A stretch of 64,000 bases of DNA. Origin: Spirodela intermedia. Lineage: Eukaryota > Streptophyta > Magnoliopsida > Alismatales > Araceae. The first letter of the stretch is position 1. Every line of letters starts with the position of its first letter. The notes under the pieces are model-generated. The model saw only the letters and a program-made list of their open reading frames with translations. It was not told the origin of the DNA and made no database searches. A program made the position numbers and the translations under genes. Where the stretch lies: the NCBI GenBank assembly GCA_902729315.2, contig LR746279.1:3190501-3254500 (forward strand), given 5' to 3'. Below are positions 1-11,460 of the stretch, in pieces.

Positions 1-449
1 TAATGTTAAAGATAGATTTGTTTGTCATGATTCAAGTATAAAAAGATACAGCCTATGGTGTCTTGATTCAAAATATCATAATCCTTAATTACAAAAAATA
101 CTAATCTATAATTTTACATCCAATGAAAAAGATGTATAAAAAAGTACATTTTTCTTAGACTGTTGAAAACTATGTGGGATTTGAATTTATAGGTTGACAT
201 CAAAAAACTTCATGTCAAAACCAAACTCATATACCTGACTCATATTTGGTGGAGCCTACTGCAAAATTGTGATATTATTCTCTTACTTAAGATCAACAAA
301 GAAGAGAAACTAGACCACCATTGAGAAATGAATATAGAAACTCATACATAATATATTATTTTGTTAAATATTTGTTACTTAGCGCAGATGAAACATTAGA
401 CTCTAATGGACCTTCCACATTTTTAGATGTTATATCTCAAGGGGAGCTT

Positions 450-1140
450 GATTAGTGACTAGTTGTTGTGGACGAGGAGATTGAATTTCTTCACAAAACT
501 ACACTTGGGAATTGGTAAAAGTTCCTGAAGGGAAGAATGTGGGTGGCTATAAATGGGTTTTCAACAAAAGAATGAGGCATTCATAGTATCGATGATGCTT
601 GGTACAAGAGACAACAAGTTGTAAAGCATTATAGTAAGGTGGAAGGTATTGATTATAATCACATTTCTTCATCAATTATTCAAAAAATATAATTTTATTC
701 ATATTTACCTAGTTTTAGTTACATCACATATCTTAGAGTAGATGTATGCCAAAATAGTGTTTTTGCATGGGAAACTTGACAAAGAGGTTTATATATAATA
801 GCCCAAAAGTTTTCAAGTTGAAAGAAATAAGAAGCATGTTTGTTTGATCAAGATGTCCTTATATTGCTCAAAGTAATCTCCTATGCAACGTTATAAGAGA
901 TTTGATAAATTTATGATTTATAATGTTAATTTGAATGTTAAAAAAACTATTTATTGATTTGGTGTTCTGCACTGATCATATTTTGATTGTAGTAAAGGAT
1001 ATGTTAGAGACCAGCAGGTTGAACGTATTATTCTTCAATCAATTTGAGATAGAATACTTCAGAACATCCAAGAAGATTCTTATAACAAAGATCTAAAGAA
1101 ACATGGACACATTTTGAATGCATTTAAGCAGTGTGGCATG
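450..1140 (+). pseudogene. Decayed Ty1/copia retrotransposon reverse-transcriptase fragment
   Basis: Translating across several frames recovers recognisable copia polymerase blocks in the right order. First comes a WELVKVPEGKNVGGYKWVF-like motif near 510-565. Next is a TVFLHGKLDKEVYI-like block near 745-795, then a CLIKMSLY block and a YKRFDKFMI-like block near 840-920. Every block is interrupted by stops and frame changes, so nothing here can be translated as a polyprotein. No LTRs were recognised. It is an old, incomplete relic. Confidence in the family assignment is good; the borders are approximate. Confidence 0.75.
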
Positions 1141-1367
1141 TGAGATGGCAAGCATATTGTTAACCCTCTATGTGTTCTCTTTAATCCAATGGTGGAGATT
1201 TGTTTGGTGGAGTTGGGAAACCTATCAGAAAAGCTTTTCATGATACTCTCCCTCTTCCCTTGTATTTTATATTTTAGCCACTTGTTTTAGGTGCAAAACT
1301 AATCTTGCCCCTTGTGTTAAAGATACTAAAAAAGGGAATGTAAGAAAGAACAATCGGAGATGGAGCC

Positions 1368-1394
1368 CTCTCTCTCTCTCTCTCTCTCTCTCTC
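1368..1394. repeat. (CT)n microsatellite
   Basis: A near-perfect CT dinucleotide run of about 27 bp in intergenic DNA between the copia and gypsy relics. No gene was recognised in the surrounding 1140-2500 stretch. Confidence 0.9.
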
Positions 1395-2519
1395 CGGCAT
1401 CTAAATTAGGGATTTGAAGTCTCCCCTTTCAAGGGCCTTTTGGTCATTGGTTAATCATCCTCTATTATTCAATCTTTTTCCTCGTGCATGGTGAAAGCTC
1501 TGTTTCTCATTTTGGTGGCCTGGAGAAGCCGTATTAATCTGTCCATCCCACATTAAATCTGTGGTGCCATTTTTCTCCCAATCTCCTTTTTCGCAAGCAT
1601 TTATTGCTCTGTGGATATTGTTTATCTCTTGTTCGTTCTTCCACTATGATATCAGGCCATCAGATTCAAGCCATTCATTCAGCAATTAATAGCAGATAAT
1701 AATGCAAACTTCGAAAGTCATTCACCCACCTTAATCGTCCCTTTCTCAACAATGGTTTGGTGTTGTGAAGTAAAACGATGTTCAATCATCCGTTTGAATC
1801 AGTCACCAGCACCTCGCAAGTCACAGATTCAACACCTGGTCTTATCTTACCAGCTGACCCCTTGAATGAATGTCAAGATCAAGCTCATACCATGTCCTCG
1901 GCCCTTCCATGATCATCTCTTGTTGGCTAGTGCATGCCTTCTTTAATTCAAACATCACAATTGATCTAGTAATATGGTGGTAGAAAAAAAAAAGTCTGGA
2001 GGTTGACCCACTCGAATTCGGTCATCTATCTATCATATTGCTTGATTGCCCTGTTGTTTTGTTGCTTTGTCTCAGCCCAATCCACACGGACAGCCCCCCC
2101 TGTTATCAGTTCTGTCATCATCTTGAACTTTATGAAATAACGATTGTTTTCTTCCATTCATTCCATCAACTTTGATCGCCCCAATTCGCCGCTCTCCATG
2201 GTGAGTTTCCTGTTGAGATTGGGCTTAGGAGGCACGATGATCTACGACAGCGAATCAGACCGACTCCACATTCGCCGCCGGATGCCTGGTTACTAGACAG
2301 GCTGCCAGCTCAATCATTCTTCAGACGTCCAGGACACCTCCTCGCAGAGCTGCCAAGACGATCTCTATCGACAGTTCTCCAGCATCTTCAATGACATCTT
2401 TGAGCTGCCACCACAGCGTGACATCGACCACGGCATTCCACTCCAGTCAAGAATGTGCAATACCTTTCCAATACCCATAGGTTCAGAAGACCTAAATAGA
2501 AAGGCTCGTCAGCAGAATG

Positions 2520-3520
2520 TGCAATGCCTGGCATTTCTACGTTGATTACAGAGCACTCAACAAGATTACAGCCCCAGACTGCTTCTCAATTCCCATCATG
2601 GACAAGCTACTCGATGACCTTCAAAGGCAATCATTTTTCCCAAAATCGACTTGAAATTAGGCTACCACTAGATCCGTATCAAGGAAAAAGATGTGCTGAA
2701 AATAGCTGTTCACATCCACAATGGCCATTATGAGTTCCTAGTGATGCCCTTCGATCTATGCAAAGTGTGACAACATTCTAAGCCCTGATGAATAGAATTT
2801 TCTTCAAAGATATATTAATCTTCAGCTCCGAGAAAGAGAAACATTGACAGCGCCTCACTGAGTTACCTTCTATGTCAATGGCCATCAATGACGTATTAAT
2901 CCGAGGAAGTGTAGGTTTAGACTAGCAAAGATCGAGTGTTGGGGCCACTACGTCTCTGTCCGTGGCATGGAAATAGACCAAGGGAAGATCCAAGTAGTTC
3001 TAAACTAATCTCCACCCCAGAAATTTGAGACAGAGATGTGGATTCGTAGGTCTAACAAAATACTACCACCATTTCAGTCGGCATTATGGAGTATTAGCAC
3101 AACCTCTCACCTAGCAACTCAAGAAAGACATCTTCAGATGGGGAGCAGCCATACACACAGCCTTCACCTACCTCAGTTAGGCGCCGACGACTGCATTGGT
3201 TCTTAATCTTCTAGATTTCAAAGTCAATTCGAATTGGAAGCTAATGTCTGTGGCCCAAGCTTGGATGCCACTCTCATGCAACAAAAACAGCCCATCACAT
3301 TCTTCCATCAAGCATTGTCATCTGCTGGCCATCCGAAGTTAGTTTGTGAACACGAGCTAATGGTCATCGTCCTCACAGGTCTAAAATGGCATCACTACCT
3401 CCTCACACATAAATTTAGTATCTACACTGACTAGAGAAGTCTCAAGTTCCTCCTAGAGCAACGACATGTGACACCTAAAGCATCATAAGTGGCTCATTAA
3501 CCAGGCAGCTGATGCTCTGC
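2520..3520 (+). pseudogene. Decayed Ty3/gypsy polymerase (RT and RNase H) fragment
   Basis: Fragmented reading frames match the gypsy reverse transcriptase in order. FYVDYRALNKITAPD lies near 2535-2580 and FPKIDLKLGYH near 2638-2672. A GHYEFLVMPFDL block follows near 2722-2757, then ALMNRIFFKD near 2785. A palm/connection block (WGHYVSVRGMEIDQGK) sits near 2940-2990. RNase H-like sequence (DATLMQQKQPITFFHQALS, then KWHHYLLTHKFSIYTD) spans about 3264-3434, followed by RSLKFLLEQR. Stops and frameshifts break every section, and the catalytic aspartate region after MNRIF is deleted. This is a dead element, and no flanking LTR was identified with confidence. Confidence 0.85.
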
Positions 3521-3699
3521 CTTGAAGGCCACAGAACCCAGAACTTCTATCTACGTAAGGTACCAAGCCCGAACGACTTGCCCTCTAACGTATCACACGA
3601 GAAAACTAAGTCGATCTATGGATACAGTGAGTCGCAGAAGCTCTCTGATGTGGGACAACCTGCTAGTTTGGGCTTAATGGGCCTGACTAGGGTCAGTTG

Positions 3700-5100
3700 A
3701 TGCGGGACAACCCACTGATGGGCTCTGTGGGCCTAACTCTATGCTAGGAGTTCGGCTTCAAGATTACTTAATGGGTTGTGAGAAGGGAGTGATCCTAGGT
3801 TTAAGACGTTTATTGGGCCGGTGATCCTGGTTGGCCTGGTAGGCTAGGTCAGGTGGGCTGGGTCAGGTCGTCAAGGTGGCTCGACAGGTCCGGCTCAAGC
3901 CAGTTCGTAGTCTCACGAGCCGGTTGTCTTTTAACCCTAATCGGTTGAGATGAGGGGGCAACCCGACTAATTGTGCAGGTTGAGAGAGATAAGGCGGCGT
4001 CGGCGGCAGCAGAACAGTCAGAGGGGCTCTGCCAAGGATTGTGGCAGTGGATGACGGCAGCGATGGTAGTGACAGGCGAAGGCTGGAAGGCGGGATAATG
4101 GCGCCAGAGGGAGACAGCGACAACGAGGCAACTCATCAAGGGTGAAGAGGAGGAGGCGAGAAAGGCAGCGGTGCCTCTGGTAGAAGCCCTTTGGTCGTCC
4201 GCCGGTGCAGAAAAGTAAGAGAGAGGCAACCTCGAATGACCCCATAAGGACTCTGCACATCTTCTCCAGGGCCCTGCGAGCCTCGACGACTCCCGAGGAG
4301 AGGCGATTCGTTGACAAGAAACATAGAGACCTCGGTGAGACTGCCAGAAGAAGAAGAAGAAGAAGCGACTGTGGCCCTGTTTGCGATTATCAGACCCGAT
4401 TAATCCGGTTGCAGACCTTCGGGCATCATACACAGTTGAGACGCCCATTAGTTCAATGAGATAAAGAAACAACGGGGGATCAATCAACTTGGGCAACTCA
4501 GACCCTGCAAGTACCACCCACCGCCGCCGAGCTTGAATCGAATTTCAAGAAGCCCAGAGGACAGAAGAGCCCGGGGGTTGAATCTGCCTGACCCTTCTTC
4601 CTTTCTTCGGGAGAGGGGGAGAGAGAGAGAGAGAGAGAGAAGAAAGGCCCGCGAGGCAAGCACGAGTCTCTTTCTCTGAGTAACGGAAGGACGAAAGGAG
4701 GGCGAATGTGCGAGAAAAAAGGATACATAGATCGACACGCGGCAAATAGGCGGAAGAAGATAGAAAGATAATCACTGGTGGAACCGTCATCCACACTGCG
4801 CCCGGAAACTCGGATTACCCGGCATATCTCCGACGGAAACAGGTGGCTCGGAATCTCCCCTCTTCTTCTCTCAGCCGACAGCCGTGCTCCGCCACTCGTT
4901 TCCTCGGAATCGGCGGAGGAAAACCACCACACTCGCAAAACGGAGGAGAGAAAACGAACACGGCAACGCAACCGGGACTGTCACAGAGACCGAAAGAGAG
5001 AGAGAGAAGAAGCTGGCGGGGAGGCCGCGACGGCGGAGATGGGCAGAGTAGAGGTCAGGAATAACGTAGCGGAGAGGAAGGAGGAAATCGAGAAGAAACG
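3700..5100. other. Intergenic GC- and purine-rich stretch, no recognised gene
   Basis: This contains a GA-rich run near 4616-4642 and several overlapping open frames on both strands. Their translations are low-complexity (Ser/Leu/Arg-rich) and match no family I recognise. The 3650-3850 part, with repeated 'gggcct' and 'gggacaaccc' words, resembles retrotransposon LTR debris, but I could not define borders. Confidence 0.5.
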
Positions 5101-5149
5101 GAATTGGAGGAGTAAGAAGGGGCTTCCGGAAACCGAACCGTATATCACG

Positions 5150-5187
5150 TTTTGCCGCCAAAACTCCGCAAAGGACGGATTTGCCGC
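5150..5187. promoter_or_regulatory. Cluster of E2F-type boxes
   Basis: TTTTGCCGCCAAAA at 5150-5163 reads as TTTSSCGS on both strands. TTTGCCGC at 5180-5187 is a further match to the plant E2F consensus TTTSSCGS. The cluster sits 38-75 bp upstream of an ATG at 5225 that opens a short exon-like frame. The match to the consensus is seen directly; binding is inferred. Confidence 0.5.
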
Positions 5188-5224
5188 TCTCTTCTTCAAA
5201 AAAAGGCGCGAATCTGGTAATCCA

Positions 5225-5310
5225 ATGGCGGCAGGGGGTAGAGCAGCCGTTGGGATCACGCCGCCCACCCCGGGGACATCTCCACAATTTCCGTTTCTTG
5301 AAAGACTAGG
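5225..5310 (+). other. Possible orphan first exon downstream of the E2F cluster
   Basis: From the ATG at 5225 a frame encodes a short Gly/Pro/Ala-rich peptide beginning MAAGGRAAVGITPPTPG and ending FPFLERL. A GT dinucleotide (gtaactaac) follows immediately and could be a splice donor. No downstream exon was recognised before the DEL gene begins at 6556. It may be the 5' end of a lost or truncated gene, an unrecognised leader exon, or chance. I cannot name the family. Confidence 0.25.
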
Positions 5311-5826
5311 TAACTAACTGCCCACTGCTCTGAACCATTTATCCCAAAATAACTATCTATCTTAGGTAGCAGGTTCTTGGGCCCAGTCGACGAAACGTTG
5401 ACTTCATCTTACCATCTTGGGAGCTCTTGGTTGTGGAGGATCGATCAGGTGTCAGAGATGAAGCCAGAATCACAGTTAGTCAAGACATTTTAAGTTGACT
5501 TGAAATGTGATTATCATAAAATCATACCATAAAAAGATGGCCACCTCTACTAAAAAAATACTTTTTATAACTCTAAATAGCCAAATAAAGAAACCCACTG
5601 AATTACTTACTCTGGGGGGCCAAAATCAAATCAGTATACTGCTAATCCCTTCTACATTAGTGGCTCTAAATGAATAAAGCATGAAGGGTCCTCTTCTGTG
5701 AGCTATAGATGTCTTTCTCTCTCTACTTTGGACCACCCAACCCTTAATTGGCAATTTTATGAATTTTCTAATTAATTTTTTTTATTATAAATGTTAATTA
5801 TTTTATAAATAGTAAAAAAGGTTCCC

Positions 5827-5838
5827 TTTTGGCGGGAA
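5827..5838. promoter_or_regulatory. Perfect E2F-binding consensus upstream of the DEL gene
   Basis: TTTTGGCGGGAA matches the canonical E2F site (TTTSGCGGGAA) without mismatch. It lies 718 bp upstream of the DEL start codon, in AT-rich DNA otherwise free of such words. DEL1 of Arabidopsis is known to be controlled through E2F sites in its promoter, so this box is a good candidate for E2F control of the gene. Occupancy is inferred. Confidence 0.65.
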
Positions 5839-6131
5839 TTATGGCCAATTTTCTCGAGCTTAAAGCCATGATAATAGAGGGATTAGACCCTAATAATCGG
5901 TGGTCAGTTTATAGGGAGAGGTCAGCCCGGGAGAAGAGGGAGGCAATTAATTAGTCCCATAAACAAGGAATTATCATCTCTTGTCAAGGTGAAACCAAGT
6001 TACACAGATTTGATTCCCCCCTGCCCCCGCGTTTACAACGTTTCCGCGGTAGGGCGCGTGTTTCTCGAGGGAGGGAATTCGAAATGCCCGATCCAGCCGG
6101 TCCAGCGGGTCCAACAAGTCCAGCACGGTCT

Positions 6132-6152
6132 TCTCTCTCTCTCTCTCTCTCT
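6132..6152. repeat. (CT)n tract in the DEL 5' region
   Basis: A CT dinucleotide run is followed by a long pyrimidine-rich region (6240-6420) up to about 140 bp before the start codon. It is likely 5' UTR or core-promoter Y-patch sequence. Confidence 0.8.
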
Positions 6153-6555
6153 CCATCTCGGGCCGTTTTGCCCGACGGGCGGAAATTTCGAAAATTTTAA
6201 ACCGCCCGCCACCGCCTTCATCCCCCGCCCGCCCCCCTCTCCCACCTCTGTCTCTCTCTCCCCCATCCCCCCCCCCCCCACCCGCGCCCCCACCTCTTCC
6301 TTTCTCTCTCTCCTCCCTCTCTCCTCCCTCCCTCTTCCTTCCTTTCTATACCCCCCTCTCCCTCCCTCTGTCTCTTTGTCCCCGCACCCCCTCGATCTCT
6401 CTCTCTCTCCTGCAAGCTCTATACCTATGTCTCTGTCTCGATATCTTTATTTATATCTAGATAGCTTTCTCTTTCTATCTCGATTTCTATATCTCTGCGT
6501 CTTTTCGTCGCTGGCCTGTGGCCACGAGAGCCAGCCGGGGGAGGAGTGTGGAGAG

Positions 6556-9500
6556 ATGGAAGCGGGAATCAGGGTTCAGAACTACAGCCGGAAGGAGAAG
6601 TCCTTGGGCCTCCTGTGCTCCAAGTATTCCTTCCCTGCCGTCCCCTGTCTCTGTTTTTTTTGCCTCGGAGGAATTTGCGCCTTCATTTATGCTTCTATGC
6701 CACCCACTTGCGAGCGCATTGCTGCATTCATCTCGTAGTTGGATCGGCCTCTTGACTCTTTCCTTTGCTTGTCTGTGCTTCGTCTGCAGCTTCATAAGCT
6801 TGTACAATCGAGATGGCGTCGACTCCGTGGGCCTGGACGATGCTGCTGCCCGTCTGGGGGTGGAGAGGCGTCGGATCTACGACATCGTTAATGTTTTGGA
6901 AAGCGTCGGAGTGAGTGACCCTCGAGTGGATTTCCCTGTGGCTTCTGCTCTTGCTGGTTGATTGATTGTCTCGTGTGATTAGTGTTCGTCCTCTTAATCT
7001 CCAGGTCCTCTCCAGGAAAGCCAAAAACCGCTATTCCTGGATCGGCTTCTCTGGAATCCCTCAGGCCTTGACGGATCTAAAGGTAGGCACTCGTTATCAC
7101 GGAGGTCGTCGGAGCGCTACTCCTGCCCACATTTCTTCTAGCTACTTCACAGATTTCGTATCTCAGTTCCTCCCAAACCTTCCCGTTGCTTTCCCCATCA
7201 GCAAGAGGCGCTGAGAGAGATCTCTGGCTATCCTGCGTCGAATGCATCTTCATACAAAGGGGTCAGTGATCTAGAGTTTCATAAGTTTACCGTAGAGCTT
7301 TCACAGCCGGAAGGAAGACGAGAGCTGTTCATTAGGTTTTCCCCGTTCTGGTTTTGCATCCTTTTGCTGATACATCGGTGGCGATCTGAAGGTGTCGGAG
7401 GACGAAGAGGACGATAAGCCGTTGCATCAAGCTCCGGGATCTGGCGCCGATCCGGCCAGCATCCCCTCGAAAATTTCTCCGGACAACACTCCCTGGAAAC
7501 CCAGAACTGGTAAATATAATATTCCTTCCGCCCCCTCTTTCTCCTTCTCCTCTCTCTCTCTCTCTCTAATGCCAACCTTGTTCTGCGTTGACGTTTCCAG
7601 TCATGGAGAACCGAAAAGAGAAATCTCTGGGGCTGCTCACGCAGAGTTTTGTCAAGCTCTTTCTCACCAGCAATGTAAGTCCACCCTCATCATGGAAGTC
7701 AGTCGGGCTTACCATCATGGCCCCCATATCATCATGAACCTTTAGTTTCTCCATTTCCAGGTGGAGACGATCTCGCTCGAAGAGGCTGCGAGATTATTAC
7801 TCGGAGATGGTGATTCCTCCATGATGAGAAGTACTTCAACTTCCTCCTCCTTGGTCTCTTTTGGGAATTGAGTGTCGCCCTAGAGAATCTAATCACTGCT
7901 GCATCTTTTGTGTAGACAATGCGGCTAAGGTTCGTAGACTCTACGACATTGCCAACGTGCTGTCCTCCCTGAAACTGATCGAGAAGGTACCATTCTCGGA
8001 GAAAGTATTTGCTTTTCGTCTTGGACATGTTTCACTCAGATTGGGTTTTCCATCGAGCAGACCCAGAATTCAGAGAGCAGGAAGCCGGCTTTTAGATGGT
8101 TGGGTATAGAGGGGAAGTCAACCCATGCAGCCACTGTTCCTTTGGCTCCGATTGCCAAACAGTGGAACAAAAGGGCATTTGGTACGGACGTTACCAACAC
8201 AGATCTTAAGAAAAGTAAGTCCATCCCTTCAGTGGAAGGGAAGCAGAGGAAAGTGATACGAAGTAGAAGTGAAGATCTAAAGGAGTGCAATTTGACAGCA
8301 CAAAGGCAGCTTCAGGGCTCGAAGGGTCATGCTTTTGGGCCATTCTGTCCAATCAGTGTGGCCAAGGGTGAGCATGAAGCAAATGGTGCGGATGAAGAAA
8401 AGGCTCTTCTTGATTGGGAAGCTATGGCCGCTTCTTTTCACCCTCAATACCACAACCAGGGTAAGAATCAGCCAGTTCTGTTGCGCACTGGGAGTCATAA
8501 ATTCTATGTCACCTGAAAACTCTTAAAACTGGTGTCATTATCCTGCATCTACTGTTCGACTGTAATTATTTAATTTATCATATTGCATCCTACCTATGCA
8601 TGATGGTTAAAAATGCAAATCTTTGGTCCGTTGAGTGCTTTACTAATTGGATCTCACCGGATTTAGCCTTTGTTCTCCCCATGTAAGTACTTGGCTTTAT
8701 TGCCCATATATGTCTCCAACCAGCAGTTGAAGATAATCTTGTATTGATAGGGTACATTCATTTACTACATTTTTTATGAATGTCTTCAAAAGCGATCATA
8801 TCCCTCCAGTTTCACAGTGATCTTTCATTTGTTGCTCTTAGTATCGTCAATAAAGCCTTTCCATCTCCGATTACAGGAACGTGTTGCATTTTCAGCACAG
8901 TTTTTTTCCTTAGTTTGAAAAGTGGGCATGTTACTTCCATTAACATGTATCATTTACCATATCAAATTGAAAAGCATCTATTGTCTATTTTATTTTATTT
9001 TCCTTCCATCTATGTCGGAGGCATGCTTTGTGTTGATCTCGAAATGCTTAAGGAATGTATTATTTTCAGCACGTTTTTTTCATAGTTCGAAGAGTGGGCG
9101 TGTTACTTCCATTAACTTGTATCATTCACCATATCAAATTGAAGAGTGGGCACGATTTGTTTTGATGACTAACCTTTCCCTGAAATGCTCAAGTGTACTG
9201 AAAGCATTCCCATCTCCGCTTTCAGGAATGTCACAGTTTCAGCACATTTCTGTTCCTACTTTGAAGAGTGAGCATGTTGCTTCCATTAACATGTATCATT
9301 CACCATATCAAATTGATAAACATATATTCTCTCTTCTTTTTTTTCCTCTCCATGCGACCCAGAGACATGCTTTTGACAGCTTGCCGTTTATTCTTTTTTG
9401 AAGTTCTCGAAGTGTACTGAAAGCCCTGAAGTCTCTTACTTCGGGGGGTGTGCGATTAACTGCACAGTTTTTGGTTTGGGGAGTGGTAATGTGACTATCA

Positions 9501-9827
9501 TTAACGTATGGCATTTACAGCCTTTAACTGAAGAACATCTACTTTCTTCTTTCTTCTTTCCATATGGTTGACAAGCCTGCTTTGTTTTACTTCAGAATGC
9601 TTGAAAATAATGGCTTCTCTCTCTATCTGGGCACTAGATTATGTGGGTAGATTCTGACTTTACCTTGCTCTAACCTTGCTCTATCATTTCTTTCAGCTCT
9701 GAGTGAACTCTTTGCTCACTACATGGAGGCCTGGAAGTCATGGTACGTTGAGCTTGCTCAAGACAGCAACTCGCTCGAGCTTCTCAGTCAAGTTGCCACC
9801 CCGCCTCTATCCCAGGAAGAATTCTGA
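6556..9827 (+). CDS. Atypical E2F transcription factor of the DEL (E2F-like) family
   Basis: Ten exons join in frame: 6556-6623, 6790-6910, 7005-7082, 7202-7261, 7392-7509, 7601-7674, 7761-7830, 7916-7986, 8061-8460 and 9697-9827. They give 396 aa, close to Arabidopsis DEL1 (about 400). DEL proteins bind E2F sites as monomers and repress, restraining endocycle entry. Two winged-helix DNA-binding domains are visible. The first spans about residues 16-82 with RRRIYDIVNVLESV; the second spans about 153-235 with RRLYDIANVLSSLKLIEK. There is no dimerisation or transactivation domain, as expected for this family. The C-terminus carries the family-type YMEAWKSWY block. All introns are GT-AG. The start is the first ATG before the SRKEKSLGLL motif. 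A TTTTGGCGGGAA box lies upstream. The last intron (1.24 kb) is full of tandem repeats. I cannot say which DEL paralogue this is. Confidence 0.93.
8847..9540. repeat. Tandem duplication inside the last DEL intron
   Basis: The block around GTTACTTCCATTAACATGTA followed by ATCATTYACCATATCAAATTGA occurs near 8929, 9101 and 9273, a period of about 172 bp. A diverged partial copy lies near 9485. A second block (catctccg...caggaa...ttcagcac...ttgaagagt) precedes each unit near 8860, 9210 and 9420. The array accounts for most of the intron's excess length. It is non-coding. Confidence 0.8.
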
Positions 9828-11460
9828 TCTTGCTTGCTGTAAATAAAGATCACCTCCGCGGGTTCCTCAGCAGCCCACAGAGCAGCCCCGGCTATGGCTG
9901 GTCGGAGGCCATGGAAAGGAAGCAGATGTGTGACCACAGCTGCCCAGGAGACCCGAGGTGTATAAAGAATGTGTACTACTTATTTTCCGATGCTCATCTT
10001 TTTAAGTTATTAAATTAAATCAAAGCGTGAGAGCTTTGTACGCAAGATTTCCACTCTTATCCCCGCGGCGGCGCTGCCCAAGTTCCCAAGAAGAGATCCT
10101 GAAATCCTAGAGTAAGAGAGAGAGAGAGACATTGTAGGGGTAGTTTCTCCCCGGTCGTCAGGGTTTCGTCGGAGAAGAGGGCGAAAGAGGGAGAAAGATT
10201 GGTTAGAAACCCTAAATTGGCGCCTTGACATTTCCCCCCACTACTTCAAACACTTTGTCCTCAAGGTGTGGAAATCATCATAGATGCCTTTAGTGAGCTC
10301 TCTTGTCGCTTTTGATGACGGTCACTTTTGTATTGACTAACGATGTAGCTTTAACAGCAGTCTGTTGGGCCGGTCACTTCTCTTGTTCCTCCCACATTTT
10401 GGGGTTGACTTGAATGGTCAAAGGTTGGTGGACTTTCCAAGCTTTTATGGCATGAGCTTGAATTAGTTGGGCTAACTTTAGTATGCCTTTTAGTCTAAAG
10501 GGTCTAAACATTCTTATCTTGGCAACAATTTTCAGTCTTTAGACTGTTGATAACATTGCCCAACAAGATCTTAAGTGGCAGCTTGGGTAGAAAGGTGACG
10601 ATGGCTTCTATCTAGCATGGGGATATCCAAAGCACTGCAGTAACATATAGTTTGTACCACTCAAGAGCTTCACTCTGGTGTACTAGTTAATTTGAAGAAT
10701 AGAGCTACTGAGTTGGGTCATCACCTTGGGTCCCATGGTCGCCGATGATCGGCAGTGGTGTGGTGGCGGATCAGTGGTGGTGTAGTGGTGAGGCTGTGAG
10801 AGAGAGAGAAAAGGGGAGGAGTAAGGTGGGTTTGAACCTAAATTAGGGTTTTGAGGTACTGTCGAGACCCTGGCAGCAGAAATGGGCCTGAGGACGAGGT
10901 CTCGAAGGAACCGGCCCAGCTTAGTAACGAAGCCAGGGAGGGCGAGCGGAGCACGCGGCAACGGGACACGAACCGTACATCATCAGGGGCAACGATGCAC
11001 CAGATCCTGCAAGGCAGAAGACGAGGGGCGGCAGAAGGATCCGACATCGACGGGTCCTATCTTGTACCGAGTCCCATCAAGGAGGGAGTGCGTCAATGCT
11101 CCACGACGGCTAAAAGTTAGAAGAAATGGCCTCAAGAGAAAGGGGAGAAGAATAGTTGTAAAGAACTCCCTTGAGACCATCTCGGATCGTGACCCCAAGA
11201 TCATAGGTCTTGGTTTGTATCGTCTTCATTCCGATCTAGTTCACCTTTATCCTCTCTCTCCTCCTTCCTTCCCTCCCAGTTTTTCTTTCCGGTCCGCATG
11301 ATCTCTCCCTTTGCGGCTGGCCCAGTCAGTAGGTCGTGGAGGTTGAGTCTTCTTCCATGGAGTCAACGAGAAGAGTCTTAGGCCGCGTCAACGGGAACCC
11401 ATCAGCCACCCCCAGCCTCCTGTTGACTTATTAGGCCAGCCCTAATGGGTCCTGGCAGGA
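9828..11460. other. Convergent intergenic region between DEL and ISE2
   Basis: A possible DEL polyadenylation signal (aataaa) lies near 9842. Around 10230-10270 the minus strand reads DKVFEVVGG, like the tail of gypsy polyproteins, followed by sequence of transposon character to about 10700. The 10860-11455 part is GC-rich and resembles LTR debris abutting the ISE2 stop codon. No intact gene was found. Confidence 0.5.

Noticed and set aside
3849..4971. Several overlapping minus-strand frames of 80-220 codons
   Set aside because: Ser/Arg/Leu-rich, overlapping in multiple frames in GC/GA-rich DNA. No recognisable domains.
5989..6738. 249-codon plus-strand frame upstream of and overlapping DEL exon 1
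   Set aside because: Low-complexity Ser/Pro/Leu translation of a CT-rich leader. The DEL frame is the conserved one.
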